Of a DNA stretch of 64,000 nt, positions 40,474-48,872 are shown one piece after another. The first letter of the stretch is position 1. Each line of letters opens with the position of its first letter. The position numbers and the translations under genes are program-made. Origin of the DNA: Phascolarctobacterium_B sp045598345 (lineage in GTDB: Bacteria; Bacillota; Negativicutes; Acidaminococcales; Acidaminococcaceae); contig JAZLLX010000131.1 in the NCBI GenBank assembly GCA_045598345.1, positions 1 to 64,000 of the forward strand, given 5' to 3'. The notes below the pieces were generated by a model, which did no database searches, was not told the DNA's origin, and saw only the letters and a program-made list of their open reading frames with translations.

Positions 40474-40549
40474 AATGTGTTTTCCGATTGATGTATTTTT
40501 ACCGATAAGAATTAGGAGTGATGCGAGAATTATTAAAGAAAGAGGCAGT

Positions 40550-41665
40550 ATGTTAATTAGAGGAAAGTTTGCAGAGGCAAGGGTTTATAGTGAAGATGTG
40601 GAGCAGTATGCTGTGGCACAAATTCAAATGCTGTGTGATAATGAGGTGGCAAAGGGCAGTGTTATCCGGGTGATGCCGGATGTCCACCCCGGCAAGGTTG
40701 GAACTATTGGCTTGACCATGACCGTTGGCAAAAGGATAATGCCCAATTTGCTGGGTGTAGATATTGGTTGCGGTATCAGTATGGTGAAACTTAAGGCCAA
40801 GTATTTGGAATTTGCCCAGTTGGACAAGGTTATTCGGGAACGGGTTCCCGGCGGTTTTGCGGTGCGTAATGCTCCCCATAGTTTAGCGGATGAATTTAAT
40901 TTCAGTGATTTGCATTGTTTCCGTCATATCAATTTGGAAAAGGCGAAAGCAAGTTTGGGCACATTGGGCGGCGGCAATCATTTTATTGAGGTTGATAAGG
41001 ATGAGGACGGTTGCTTTTATTTGACGGTACATTCCGGCAGCAGGCATATTGGCGTGGAGGTTACGGATTATTATTTGCGTGAGGGTAGCAGGTTGTTGAA
41101 GGAGCAGGGGATTAAAGTTGATTATCCCCTGACATGGCTGGAGGGCGAACTGATGCAGGACTATTTGGAAGATGTGGCATTGGTACAACAATATGCCGCT
41201 TTGAACCGTCAGATTATTTTGCAGGAGATTATGAAGGGGGCAAAGTTAAAAGGTGAGTTGTTTGCCGCTTCGGTACATAACTATGTGGAAAACATGAACG
41301 GTACTTTGATGTTGCGGAAAGGTGCGATTTCTGCCAAAGCGGGCGAACAGGTGATTATCCTTGTGAATATGCAGGAAGGCATTATTCTTGGCAAAGGAAA
41401 GGGGAACAAGGATTGGAATGAATCCGCTCCACATGGCTCGGGCAGAGTGTTACGCAGGGATAAGGTTAAAAATCATTATACAGTAAGCAGTTTCAAAAAA
41501 GCCATGAAAGATGTATATTGTTCCTGTATTGGGGCGGATACATTGGATGAGGCGCCTTTTGCCTATCGCAGCGGTGAAAAGATTATGTCAGTGTTGGCAG
41601 ACACGGTGGATGTGGAAAAGGTTATCAGGCCTGTATATAGTTTTAAAGCAGGCGGAAAGGGATAG
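40550..41665 (+). CDS. rtcB: RNA-splicing ligase RtcB
   Basis: 371 residues from ATG 40550; an upstream in-frame ATG at 40475 adds a segment foreign to the family. 3'-phosphate/5'-OH RNA ligase using GTP and Mn. Motifs: VMPDVHPGKVGTIG, LLGVDIGCGISMVKL (metal Asp and Cys), SLGTLGGGNHFIEV, VHSGSRHIG, and APHGSGRVLRRD with the His that takes the guanylate. Followed two bases later by prfH, which marks the RtcB2-PrfH ribosome-repair pair. Confidence 0.93.
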   Translation: MLIRGKFAEARVYSEDVEQYAVAQIQMLCDNEVAKGSVIRVMPDVHPGKVGTIGLTMTVGKRIMPNLLGVDIGCGISMVKLKAKYLEFAQLDKVIRERVPGGFAVRNAPHSLADEFNFSDLHCFRHINLEKAKASLGTLGGGNHFIEVDKDEDGCFYLTVHSGSRHIGVEVTDYYLREGSRLLKEQGIKVDYPLTWLEGELMQDYLEDVALVQQYAALNRQIILQEIMKGAKLKGELFAASVHNYVENMNGTLMLRKGAISAKAGEQVIILVNMQEGIILGKGKGNKDWNESAPHGSGRVLRRDKVKNHYTVSSFKKAMKDVYCSCIGADTLDEAPFAYRSGEKIMSVLADTVDVEKVIRPVYSFKAGGKG

Positions 41666-41666
41666 A

Positions 41667-42263
41667 ATGTTATTACAGATCAGTTCCGGCAACGGGCCGG
41701 AAGAATGCAGTGTGGCGGTGGAAAAATTGGCCGCCGCACTGCAAGAAGAATTTAAAGATTTGGAAATGGTGGCACATTATGGCAATCCAAAATTTCAGGG
41801 GTTTCGTTCTGCACTTTTGGCATCGGATTTGGAACATCCTGAGTTGGCAGGAACGGTGCAATGGATCTGGCAGAGCACCATCCGTCCGGGACACAAGCGT
41901 AAAAATTGGTTTGTGGATGTGAGCATAATTCCCGAAGTGGAAGATGCGGCGGACTTTGACGAAAGCAGTTGCAAGTTTGAAACCTTTCGCAGTGGGGGCA
42001 AGGGCGGACAGAATGTGAACAAGGTGGAAACAGGTATTCGCATTATTCATATTCCCACAGGGATTAGGGTGGAATGTACGGAGGAACGGAGCCAATATCT
42101 GAACAAGAAAAAGGGGCTGTGCCGTTTGCAGACCATTCTGCTGGCACAACAGAAAGCCAATCGGGATAAGCAGAATAATGAGGCATGGAGCGCCCACAAT
42201 GGTATTGAGCGTGGTAACCCGGTGAGGGTGTATGAAGGGGAAAAGTTCAAAAGAGTGAAATAA
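41667..42263 (+). CDS. prfH: Peptide chain release factor homologue PrfH
   Basis: 198 residues. RF domain 3 with the GGQ motif in FRSGGKGGQNVNKVET near residue 115, then CTEERSQYLNKKKG. It lacks the codon-recognition domain of RF1/RF2. In the known RtcB2-PrfH system PrfH releases peptide from ribosomes cut in the decoding centre so that RtcB can reseal the 16S rRNA. ATG 41667 is close to the rtcB stop; a frame opening at 41511 is not preferred. Confidence 0.93.
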   Translation: MLLQISSGNGPEECSVAVEKLAAALQEEFKDLEMVAHYGNPKFQGFRSALLASDLEHPELAGTVQWIWQSTIRPGHKRKNWFVDVSIIPEVEDAADFDESSCKFETFRSGGKGGQNVNKVETGIRIIHIPTGIRVECTEERSQYLNKKKGLCRLQTILLAQQKANRDKQNNEAWSAHNGIERGNPVRVYEGEKFKRVK

Positions 42264-42350
42264 TTTTTGCACTTCGGTAATACACCGTTTCAGATATGTT
42301 ATAATATGTGCTATATCAACATTGTAAAAAAGGAGAGGGGTGTTTGGACA

Positions 42351-42710
42351 ATGGGAGATAAGGTTTCTTTGGAGGAGATTAACAATTTCAGCGGCAAGTA
42401 TAATGAGAGTATGTTTTGGTCGGGGCTGCAAAAGATTTGTTCTACCGTAGGCAAAGAGGTGGTGTACAAAGTTTTGCAGTTGTATTACGTGCTGCAAAAG
42501 GACAGCGTGCCTACCTCGCAAAAAGTTCTCATCATGGGAGCGTTGGCATATTTGGTAAGCCCTATTGATGTTGTGCCTGACTGTATTCCTGTTGTGGGAT
42601 GGCTGGATGATGTGGCGGCCATCGGTGTTGTGCTGAGCCGGATTTCCAAATATGTGGACGGGGAGATTAACGACAAGGTTGAGGACAAAATAGCGGAGCT
42701 TTTTGCATAA
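42351..42710 (+). CDS. DUF1232 (YkvA-like) membrane protein
   Basis: 119 residues from ATG 42351 (AGGAGAGGGG 10 nt upstream). DUF1232 core: KVLIMGALAYLVSPIDVVPDCIPVVGWLDDVAAIGVVL near residues 60-100, two short hydrophobic segments with the SPIDVVPD signature. Function unknown. Preceded by an extended -10, TGTTATAAT (42297-42305). Confidence 0.87.
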   Translation: MGDKVSLEEINNFSGKYNESMFWSGLQKICSTVGKEVVYKVLQLYYVLQKDSVPTSQKVLIMGALAYLVSPIDVVPDCIPVVGWLDDVAAIGVVLSRISKYVDGEINDKVEDKIAELFA

Positions 42711-42826
42711 TATCAAGGGTTTCCTGATGGACATGCTTAACAGGATATGGTAAAATAAAGAAAAAATATTTTGTCATATTTTTGCCATAAGTGCTTGCTA
42801 CAATAAACATTAAGGAGGGCGGAGGC

Positions 42827-43648
42827 ATGAAAAGGATTTTAGTAATTTTGACATTGATGCTGTCTTTGGCAGTGTCTGCTTTTGCAGACAAGCAGGTCAT
42901 TGCGGTGTGGGATATTGCCAACGGTTGCGGAAGCCGTCTTGGGGCAAAGGTTGCCCAGGACTTTAAGGCGGAACTGACTACGGCTTTGGTGAACAGCGGG
43001 GCTTACACCGTGGTGGAACGGGGGCAGTTAAAAAGTGTAATGCGGGAATTTGCTTTCCAACAGTCCGGCATGGTGGATCCGGCTACCGCAGTGCAGATTG
43101 GCAAGATGAGCGGTGCAGGGCTGACATTCGTCGGTAATGTGGTAACAGCCACGGTCGGCCATCAGGACAATTTTGTTTATAAATCCATCAAGGCGAAAGT
43201 TAAACTGAACTATAAAATTATTGACAATAAAACAGGCGTTATCAAGATTTCCGATATGGTGGAGGGCAACACTTCCGCTTTGATCAGCCACAGGCCTAAT
43301 CCGGAGTTGCTGATGTATAATGCAGTGCAGGAAGCGGTGGGAAAAGTTACCGAGGCGCTGACGGGAATCAATCCTTTGGGCGGTTCCATTATGAAGGTGA
43401 GCGGCAAAAAGGTTTATATCAATATAGGCGGCGAGCAGGGTGTAAAGGTTGGTGACACCTATGTAATTTACCGTGAAGGGGAGGCCTTGGTTGACCCCAC
43501 AACAGGGGATATTTTGGGCGTGGAGGAAGAAGAAATCGGGTCTGTAAAAGTTACAGAAGTTATGCCCAAATACAGTGTTGCCACACTGAAAAAGGACAAA
43601 GAGAAAGTTACGGCAAAAATGAAAGTCAGAAGGGCGCAAAAGAAATGA
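42827..43648 (+). CDS. CsgG/FlgO-like secreted protein
   Basis: 273 residues from ATG 42827 behind AAGGAGGGCGGAGG. Signal peptide MKRILVILTLMLSLAVSAFA without a lipobox. The mature part is CsgG/LpoB-like: VIAVWDIANGCGSRLGAKVAQDF, YTVVERGQLKSVMREF, GKMSGAGLTFVGNVV. The C-terminal domain (NIGGEQGVKVGDTYVIYREG) resembles the FlgT C-terminal SH3-like domain. Likely periplasmic or outer-membrane associated. First of four adjacent envelope genes, overlapping the next by 4 bp. Confidence 0.82.
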   Translation: MKRILVILTLMLSLAVSAFADKQVIAVWDIANGCGSRLGAKVAQDFKAELTTALVNSGAYTVVERGQLKSVMREFAFQQSGMVDPATAVQIGKMSGAGLTFVGNVVTATVGHQDNFVYKSIKAKVKLNYKIIDNKTGVIKISDMVEGNTSALISHRPNPELLMYNAVQEAVGKVTEALTGINPLGGSIMKVSGKKVYINIGGEQGVKVGDTYVIYREGEALVDPTTGDILGVEEEEIGSVKVTEVMPKYSVATLKKDKEKVTAKMKVRRAQKK

Positions 43649-44730
43649 AAAAAATTTTAATGATTGTGCTGGCCTGCCTGTGCCTGACTGTCAGTGCTGT
43701 GGCAAAAGAAGTTGTCAGCACGGGTTACGGCAATACGGCGAAATTGGCAGAGGCGGACGCTCTCCGCAATGCGGTGGAAAATGTGATGGGGGCGGTGGTG
43801 GACGGAAACACATTGTCCGCCAAGCAGGAACTTATAGAGGACAATGTGCTTGTCCATTCCCGTGGTTATATAACGGATTACAAAGTGCTGTCAAAAAATA
43901 AAATTAAAGACGGCTGGCAGGTTCAGGTCAAAGCGGAGGTTGATACCAAGGCGGACTCCAAACTGATGAATGATTTGGTGAAATTGGGAATTATTGATTT
44001 GTCCTTGCGGAATCCGAGAATTGCAGTGCTGATTTATGAAGATGCATGGACGGATGACATTGTTCCGGCGGAAACCGCATTGATAAAATGTTTTCTGGAC
44101 AATGGTTTTGAACAGATGGTCAACACGGATGCTTTCGCCCTGTACCGCAGGGATGCCTGGCGGTATGATTTGGCAAAACTCCGCACTTTGGCGGCTCATC
44201 TGAACGCAGATATTGTGGTGGTGGGCAAGGCAATTCACAACAATAACGGTGATGTGGGCAAATTTCTTGACGGTTCAAGGACGGGAATGTTGTCCTGCCG
44301 GGCGCAAATAGATGCCCGTATGTACTCCGCCAAGACGGGCAGGATTATTGCTTCCGACAGCAAGGTGGGCAGCGGTGCGGATATCAGCAAAAGGATTGCT
44401 GCCAGAACGGCGGTAAGCAATGCGGCGGAAGAATTGGGTAAGGTGTTCACGGAAAAACTGATTGCTGACGGAGCGGGCAACAGACAATATGTTACTTTAG
44501 TGGTGAAGGCGGACGGATTCCAAAAAATGAATCTGGTAAGACGGGCTTTGGAAAATATCCAACAGGTCAAGTCCTTGCAATTAAGGGAATATCGTGGGGG
44601 ACAGGGCTTGTTCCAAATGCGTTACGCCGGCAGTCCCGAACAGTTGTTCCGGCTTTTGCAGAAGCAGGCGGAATGTAATGTGGTTATGGAAACCGCCACC
44701 TATGACGGTTTGGTGATAAAAGCATATTAA
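43645..44730 (+). CDS. FlgT-like secreted protein
   Basis: 361 residues, signal peptide MKKILMIVLACLCLTVSAVA. The N-terminal domain (VVSTGYGNTAKLAEADALRNAVENVMGAVVDG, VLVHSRGYITDYKVL) matches the FlgT N-terminal domain. The middle (PRIAVLIYEDAW, LNADIVVVGKAI) is CsgG-like, followed by a domain with MNLVRRALENIQQVKSLQLREY. In Vibrio FlgT is part of the outer-membrane flagellar H ring; here no flagellar gene is near, so only the fold is claimed. Confidence 0.78.
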   Translation: MKKILMIVLACLCLTVSAVAKEVVSTGYGNTAKLAEADALRNAVENVMGAVVDGNTLSAKQELIEDNVLVHSRGYITDYKVLSKNKIKDGWQVQVKAEVDTKADSKLMNDLVKLGIIDLSLRNPRIAVLIYEDAWTDDIVPAETALIKCFLDNGFEQMVNTDAFALYRRDAWRYDLAKLRTLAAHLNADIVVVGKAIHNNNGDVGKFLDGSRTGMLSCRAQIDARMYSAKTGRIIASDSKVGSGADISKRIAARTAVSNAAEELGKVFTEKLIADGAGNRQYVTLVVKADGFQKMNLVRRALENIQQVKSLQLREYRGGQGLFQMRYAGSPEQLFRLLQKQAECNVVMETATYDGLVIKAY

Positions 44731-44743
44731 GGAGGATGAAAAA

Positions 44744-45688
44744 ATGAAAAAGTTTTTAGTGGCAGGTATTTTGGCGGCAAGCATGGGGATTGGTGCGGTG
44801 GCAGGCGCTGCCGGTGTGGCAACGGTTCCTGATGCAGGGGTAACTGTAACCAAAAAGGTGGTGCAGGTTCAGCAGATGACTCCTGAAGCCCAAAAGTCCT
44901 TGAACAGTGTAGTGAACTGGGATAAGGGTGCGGATGCGGACATTGTGGTGGTAGGCATGGGCAGAAAGGGCAACGGCAATACTTTGATGGCAAGGCGTGC
45001 CGCTATTGTGGACGGTTACCGCAATCTGGCAGAAACCATTGGGGGCGTACAGGTTGACGCTGACACAACCGTAAGGGATATGGAAACCGAAAGCGATGTT
45101 GTCAGGACTAATGTGAGCGCAGTGGTGAAGGGTGCAAGAATTTTGGAAGAGGGTGAACTGGCAAATGGGGATTACTATGTAAAAATGAGTTTGCTCCTCT
45201 TTGGCGAAAAGACATCCGTTGCCGCAGCGGTATTGCCGGAAGCATTGCGGAAGGTTGACTATGTGGCGCCGGAAAAGGTTACAAAAAAGAACACTGCCCT
45301 GGACAAGGCAGAATTCAAGGAGGCAAAAAGTTTGAAATATACAGGTGTTGTTATTGACTGCCGCGGCTTAGGTTTGGATTGCACTTTTGCTCCGCAAATT
45401 TTGGACAATAACGGCAGGGGCATTTATGGCTGTGAGAATATTGACAAGGATTTTGCAGTCAGCAAGGGCATGGTGGAATACAGCAAGGACATGGATTTTG
45501 TTATGAGCGGCAAGAGCCGTGCGGGCGCTAACCCCTTGGTTATTAAAGCCAGTATGGTGAAGGGCGGCACCAACAGCGTCAATCCAGTGAACGCAGTGGT
45601 TGCTCAGGAAGACGGGGATAAAGTGCTTTTGGCTATGCAGAATAACAAAGAATTGTTGCAAAATTGTGCAGTGGTATTTGTAAGATGA
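44744..45688 (+). CDS. LPP20/FlgP-like secreted protein
   Basis: 314 residues, signal peptide MKKFLVAGILAASMGIGAVAGA with no lipobox Cys, although relatives are often lipoproteins. LPP20-like core: IVVVGMGRKGNGNTLMARRAAIVDGYRNLAETIGGVQVDADT near residues 65-105, VKGARILEEGELANGDYYVKM. The C-terminal half (TGVVIDCRGLGLDCTFAPQIL) resembles domains of outer-membrane FlgP-type proteins. AAGGAGG site; overlaps the next gene by ATGA. Confidence 0.8.
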   Translation: MKKFLVAGILAASMGIGAVAGAAGVATVPDAGVTVTKKVVQVQQMTPEAQKSLNSVVNWDKGADADIVVVGMGRKGNGNTLMARRAAIVDGYRNLAETIGGVQVDADTTVRDMETESDVVRTNVSAVVKGARILEEGELANGDYYVKMSLLLFGEKTSVAAAVLPEALRKVDYVAPEKVTKKNTALDKAEFKEAKSLKYTGVVIDCRGLGLDCTFAPQILDNNGRGIYGCENIDKDFAVSKGMVEYSKDMDFVMSGKSRAGANPLVIKASMVKGGTNSVNPVNAVVAQEDGDKVLLAMQNNKELLQNCAVVFVR

Positions 45689-46344
45689 GAGTTTTCAAAA
45701 GGGTGGTCTGTGTTGTTTTGACCACTCTTTTTTTATTCGTAACAAATTGCTTTGCGGAATGTGGCATGGGTGATACGGGGGCAGAGGTCTATCGGGTGCA
45801 GGTGGAACTTTTGAAACAGGGTTACAGGGTCAGCAAACTTGACGGTGAATTTGGGGAGGAAACGGAGCAGAACATAGTTTCTTTTCAAGAACGCTACGGC
45901 TTGCCGGTAACGGGCAGGGTGGATAAGGAAACTTATTATTCACTTTTGAGCCGCCAACATTTGACAACGGAAATCAGACCAAGGATTTTGCGTTTGTTTG
46001 ATATCGCAACTCAAATGCTCACCACAAAATATGCATGGGGTGGAGAGAACAGCAAAGGTTTTGATTGTAGCGGTTTTACCCAATATTGCTATGGTTGTAT
46101 CGGTGTTGATTTGCCGAGGACGGCGGATATGCAGTATGAGTTTGGAAAATTTGTCCGTAAGGATAATCTGCAACCCGGGGATATGGTGTTTTTCAGCACT
46201 TACGAACCCGGAGCATCCCATTGCGGAATTTATTTAGGCAGCGGCAAATTTATCCACGCCGGTTCCAGCACAGGCGTAGCCATTGCAGAATTAGCCAATG
46301 TCTATTGGAAACCAAGGTACGTTGGGGCGTGCAGGGTGCTTTAG
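45685..46344 (+). CDS. Secreted NlpC/P60 peptidoglycan endopeptidase
   Basis: 219 residues from ATG 45685. Signal peptide (VVCVVLTTLFLFVTNCFA), a PG_binding_1 domain (GDTGAEVYRVQVELLKQGYRV, FGEETEQNIVSFQERYGLPVTG, residues about 28-85), then NlpC/P60: YAWGGENSKGFDCSGFTQYC (catalytic Cys), PGDMVFFS, SHCGIYLGSGKFIHAGS (catalytic His). Cleaves peptide stems in peptidoglycan. Last gene of the envelope cluster. Confidence 0.92.
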   Translation: MRVFKRVVCVVLTTLFLFVTNCFAECGMGDTGAEVYRVQVELLKQGYRVSKLDGEFGEETEQNIVSFQERYGLPVTGRVDKETYYSLLSRQHLTTEIRPRILRLFDIATQMLTTKYAWGGENSKGFDCSGFTQYCYGCIGVDLPRTADMQYEFGKFVRKDNLQPGDMVFFSTYEPGASHCGIYLGSGKFIHAGSSTGVAIAELANVYWKPRYVGACRVL

Positions 46345-46595
46345 GTTAATTAGTAATGAGTAATTAGTAATGAGTAATTATGGTAAATTGTTCCTGTGAT
46401 TATAATAGGGAGGTTGGCATAGTGCGGACTTTTTTCCGCCCCAGGCGTGGGGCGGGGGACCGTCTAAAGGAACATAGAAGGACGGTGGTGGGGTCGCTCG
46501 CTACGATAAGAATAAAGACCAAATAATCAAAGAGCAAAGAGCAAATATGGTAAAATGTTCCTGTGATTAGAATAAAAATATTGCAATCATCATTC
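46345..46595. repeat. Mosaic intergenic repeat block
   Basis: AGTAATGAGTAATTAGTAAT heptads, core near 46386-46405, CCGCCCC..GGGGCGG palindrome (46437-46456), CCGTC..GACGG hairpin, then AAAGAGCAAA heptads and a second core (46548-46567). No gene seen. Confidence 0.85.
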
Positions 46596-46633
46596 TTTTG
46601 ATGTATAATTGCTGTCATAAGGAGGAAAAAATT

Positions 46634-46930
46634 ATGGTATCTTATACTTTAAGAATGTCTGAACCTATCAAAAATCAGTTGGATGAATTTTGTGATAAAA
46701 TGGGGATGAATCTGACTACTTTTTTTATGCTGTATGTCAAAAAGACCTTGCGTGACAAAAAAATCCCTTTTGAACTTGGGCTGGAACCCGAAACGAAAAA
46801 GGGAAAATATTATTCTGACAACAGGGAAGAAACTTTAGCTGCAGTTGCGGAAGGAAAAGAATTGGCATATAACGAGAAAGTTAAAGGGTATTCCAATATG
46901 GACGAATTGCGGGCGGCATTGGAAGAATGA
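46634..46930 (+). CDS. dinJ: RelB/DinJ-family antitoxin
   Basis: 98 residues from ATG 46634, 7 nt after AAGGAGG. Ribbon-helix-helix start (VSYTLRMSEPIKNQLDEFCDKMGMNLTTFFMLYVKK) and a long C-terminal arm (YSNMDELRAALEE). Overlaps the toxin start by 4 bp. Differs clearly from the RelB/DinJ protein at 2204. Confidence 0.85.
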   Translation: MVSYTLRMSEPIKNQLDEFCDKMGMNLTTFFMLYVKKTLRDKKIPFELGLEPETKKGKYYSDNREETLAAVAEGKELAYNEKVKGYSNMDELRAALEE

Positions 46931-47202
46931 AATATAGGGTAAAGTTCACTGCCAAATTTAAAAAGGATTTGAAAAATGCCGTTAAACAGGGTAAAGATAT
47001 TGGAAAGATGTACAAAGTAATTGCTGAATTGGCAAGCGGCCGGACACTTGACCTTTCATACAAAGACCACGCATTGACCGGTGATTTTGAGGGGAGCAGG
47101 GAGTGCCATATTGAAAATGACTGGCTGTTGATTTATGCTTTGTATAATGATGTTATGGTTCTGTCCTTGATGAGGTTGGGAAGTCACAGTGAATTATTTT
47201 GA
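46927..47202 (+). CDS. yafQ: YafQ-family mRNA interferase toxin
   Basis: 91 residues. YafQ signature: LSYKDHALTGDFEGSRECHIENDWLLIY, then LMRLGSHSELF at the end, with the His, Asp and C-terminal His-x-x-Leu-Phe of the ribosome-dependent RNase site. Complete. Followed by a good terminator. Confidence 0.9.
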   Translation: MKYRVKFTAKFKKDLKNAVKQGKDIGKMYKVIAELASGRTLDLSYKDHALTGDFEGSRECHIENDWLLIYALYNDVMVLSLMRLGSHSELF

Positions 47203-47213
47203 AAGTTTGATGA

Positions 47214-47246
47214 ACAGGGGAATTTGGCGGTTCCCCTGTTTTTATT
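47214..47246 (+). terminator. Intrinsic terminator of dinJ-yafQ
   Basis: ACAGGGGAA / TTCCCCTGT stem followed by TTTTATT. Confidence 0.85.
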
Positions 47247-47309
47247 GTATGTGAAAACTCCGACATGGTGGTGGGGTTACTGGGGGCTTAAGTGGTGAGT
47301 AATATAAAA

Positions 47310-47500
47310 CCCCCTGATATGTTAAAATAGAAATGGCCGGCCAGCCATGATTATCATATCAGGAGGTTTTATAATTGTCTAAAGATTACGACTTATATAG
47401 TTTAGCACATTCTAAGTGGATTTGCAAATACCACATAGTATTTGCACCAAAGTACAGACGGAAAGTATTTTACGATGAGAAACGGATGAAAATACGGTAA
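47310..47500 (+). pseudogene. tnpA: IS200/IS605 tnpA remnant with left-end hairpin
   Basis: Frame from TTG 47374: SLAHSKWICKYHIVFAPKYRRKVFYDEKR, the N-terminus of IS200-type TnpA, then a stop after about 41 codons. The HUH and Tyr motifs are lost. The upstream inverted repeat CCCCTGATATG..CATATCAGGAGG (about 47313-47365) is the left-end hairpin. The element is dead by deletion. Confidence 0.85.
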
Positions 47501-47515
47501 TATGAGGGCTTTGCC

Positions 47516-47560
47516 CGAAAATAAAGATCCACCGGCATAGCCGGTGGATCTTTATTTTCG
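47516..47560. terminator. 45-bp palindrome, likely terminator of the minus-strand gene
   Basis: Perfect 21-bp arms (CGAAAATAAAGATCCACCGGC and its complement) around ATA. It contains the stop codon of the minus-strand gene. T/A-rich flanks allow termination in both directions. It could derive from the right end of the IS200 element. Confidence 0.7.
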
Positions 47561-48751
47561 GTTCTTTTTCTTTAATTCCTTTTCCAGTTCTTTCTTTTGC
47601 CTTTCTAATTCTTTTTTACGGAGTTTGTCCAGTTCGGCCTGGCGTTTGGCTTGTTCTTTTTCAAATTTTTCCTGCTCCTTTTTCATTTTTTCCATTTTCT
47701 TGATTTCTTCTTTTGTCAGGGCGGGTTCTTGCTGTTTGGGTGGTGTTTTGCTGTAGTCCTGAGTTGCTTTGCCGTTACGGATAATGGTAACTCCGCCTTC
47801 ACGCTGCGGGCGTTGGATGGGGGGAGGAGTGATATAATCCCTTCCTTCCACACGTTCCTGTTCTTGGATTTCATCTTTATATTCCGGACGCATAATGGGG
47901 TCTGTAGTTACATTGTCAACAATCTGTTGTTTTTGTTTTGTGGCTGCGGCATATACTTGCTCAGGGTGTTCGCTGTAAAGGGCATCATGGGCAACTTTGT
48001 TGGTGATATCGGCGGGCAGGGGTTTGCCGGAATTGATTTCCACCAAGGGGATGTATTCAACAGGCAATTCCGTGAACTCGGGAACGGCTTTCAAAACCGC
48101 CTCCGCTTCTTCTTTTTTGCCATCTGCCAATAATTTTTCCGAATCTGCTTTGGTTTTTTTGACCAAAATATCATGCTGATCCTTGGCCTTGTCATATTCA
48201 GGGCGTTTCTTTGCCTCAGGATAGGGAATGGTGGCGCCGGCGTGCTGCATACAGATGAAACTGTCCACCGTGTCAATAAATTCCTGTGTCCTCAGGGTTT
48301 TTGTGGGTTGGATGCAGAAGAAGGAAAATTCCTTGTTGTGTGCCCAAAACTTTGCCATCAAGTAGTTCAGCACTTCCCCCTGGTCATTCATTTTGCTGAA
48401 ACAATAGATGGATTCGTGGCTGGGGGCGATGTGCAAAATGCCTTCCACATAGGGGTCCAAATCCAGTTTTTGCAAAGATGCACGGAATTTTGACCTTTCA
48501 TTATCCAATGCCAGACCGCTGATTTCCGACTCTTGGGTCGGGGTAATCTTGATGGTGAAACTGGCATCGTCCACCGGGTCATAGGCCTCCAAAACTACAT
48601 TTTTGTTTGTAGTGGTGGGTTTGGCTTCCAGAAGATAGCGATCCGGAAGATTGATATAGAATTTGTTGGTTCTGTCCAAAATCTGTCTTGCTTGGACGGC
48701 GTTGGTCAAAGCAAGGCCAACGCAAAAAATTGCTAAAGTTTTCTTTTTCAT
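47552..48751 (-). CDS. Secreted protein with charged coiled-coil tail
   Basis: 399 residues. Signal peptide MKKKTLAIFCVGLALTNAVQA. Residues about 22-165 form a compact domain (RTNKFYINLPDRYLL, DASFTIKITPTQES) like a lipid- or membrane-stress-associated fold; then a helical linker, a Pro/Gln part (PPPIQRPQREGG) and a terminal run of Lys/Glu heptads (KEEIKKMEKMKKEQEKFEK onward). Family not recognised. Alone on the minus strand, divergent from gap. Confidence 0.72.
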   Translation of the reverse strand: MKKKTLAIFCVGLALTNAVQARQILDRTNKFYINLPDRYLLEAKPTTTNKNVVLEAYDPVDDASFTIKITPTQESEISGLALDNERSKFRASLQKLDLDPYVEGILHIAPSHESIYCFSKMNDQGEVLNYLMAKFWAHNKEFSFFCIQPTKTLRTQEFIDTVDSFICMQHAGATIPYPEAKKRPEYDKAKDQHDILVKKTKADSEKLLADGKKEEAEAVLKAVPEFTELPVEYIPLVEINSGKPLPADITNKVAHDALYSEHPEQVYAAATKQKQQIVDNVTTDPIMRPEYKDEIQEQERVEGRDYITPPPIQRPQREGGVTIIRNGKATQDYSKTPPKQQEPALTKEEIKKMEKMKKEQEKFEKEQAKRQAELDKLRKKELERQKKELEKELKKKNRK

Positions 48752-48799
48752 AATGTGCTAATTATAACATAATATGTAGTTTATTTCTACAAAAAAATA

Positions 48800-48808
48800 T
48801 GGTATAAT
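48800..48808 (+). promoter_or_regulatory. Extended -10 promoter of the glycolytic genes
   Basis: TGGTATAAT, an extended -10, 65 bp before the gap ATG. No good -35 at 17 bp, as is normal for extended -10 promoters. Confidence 0.6.
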
Positions 48809-48872
48809 ATTTGCAAATAATATACACACATTTTCTGTGTTGAATTTTGCAAATGAAAGGGAGGATTTCAAA

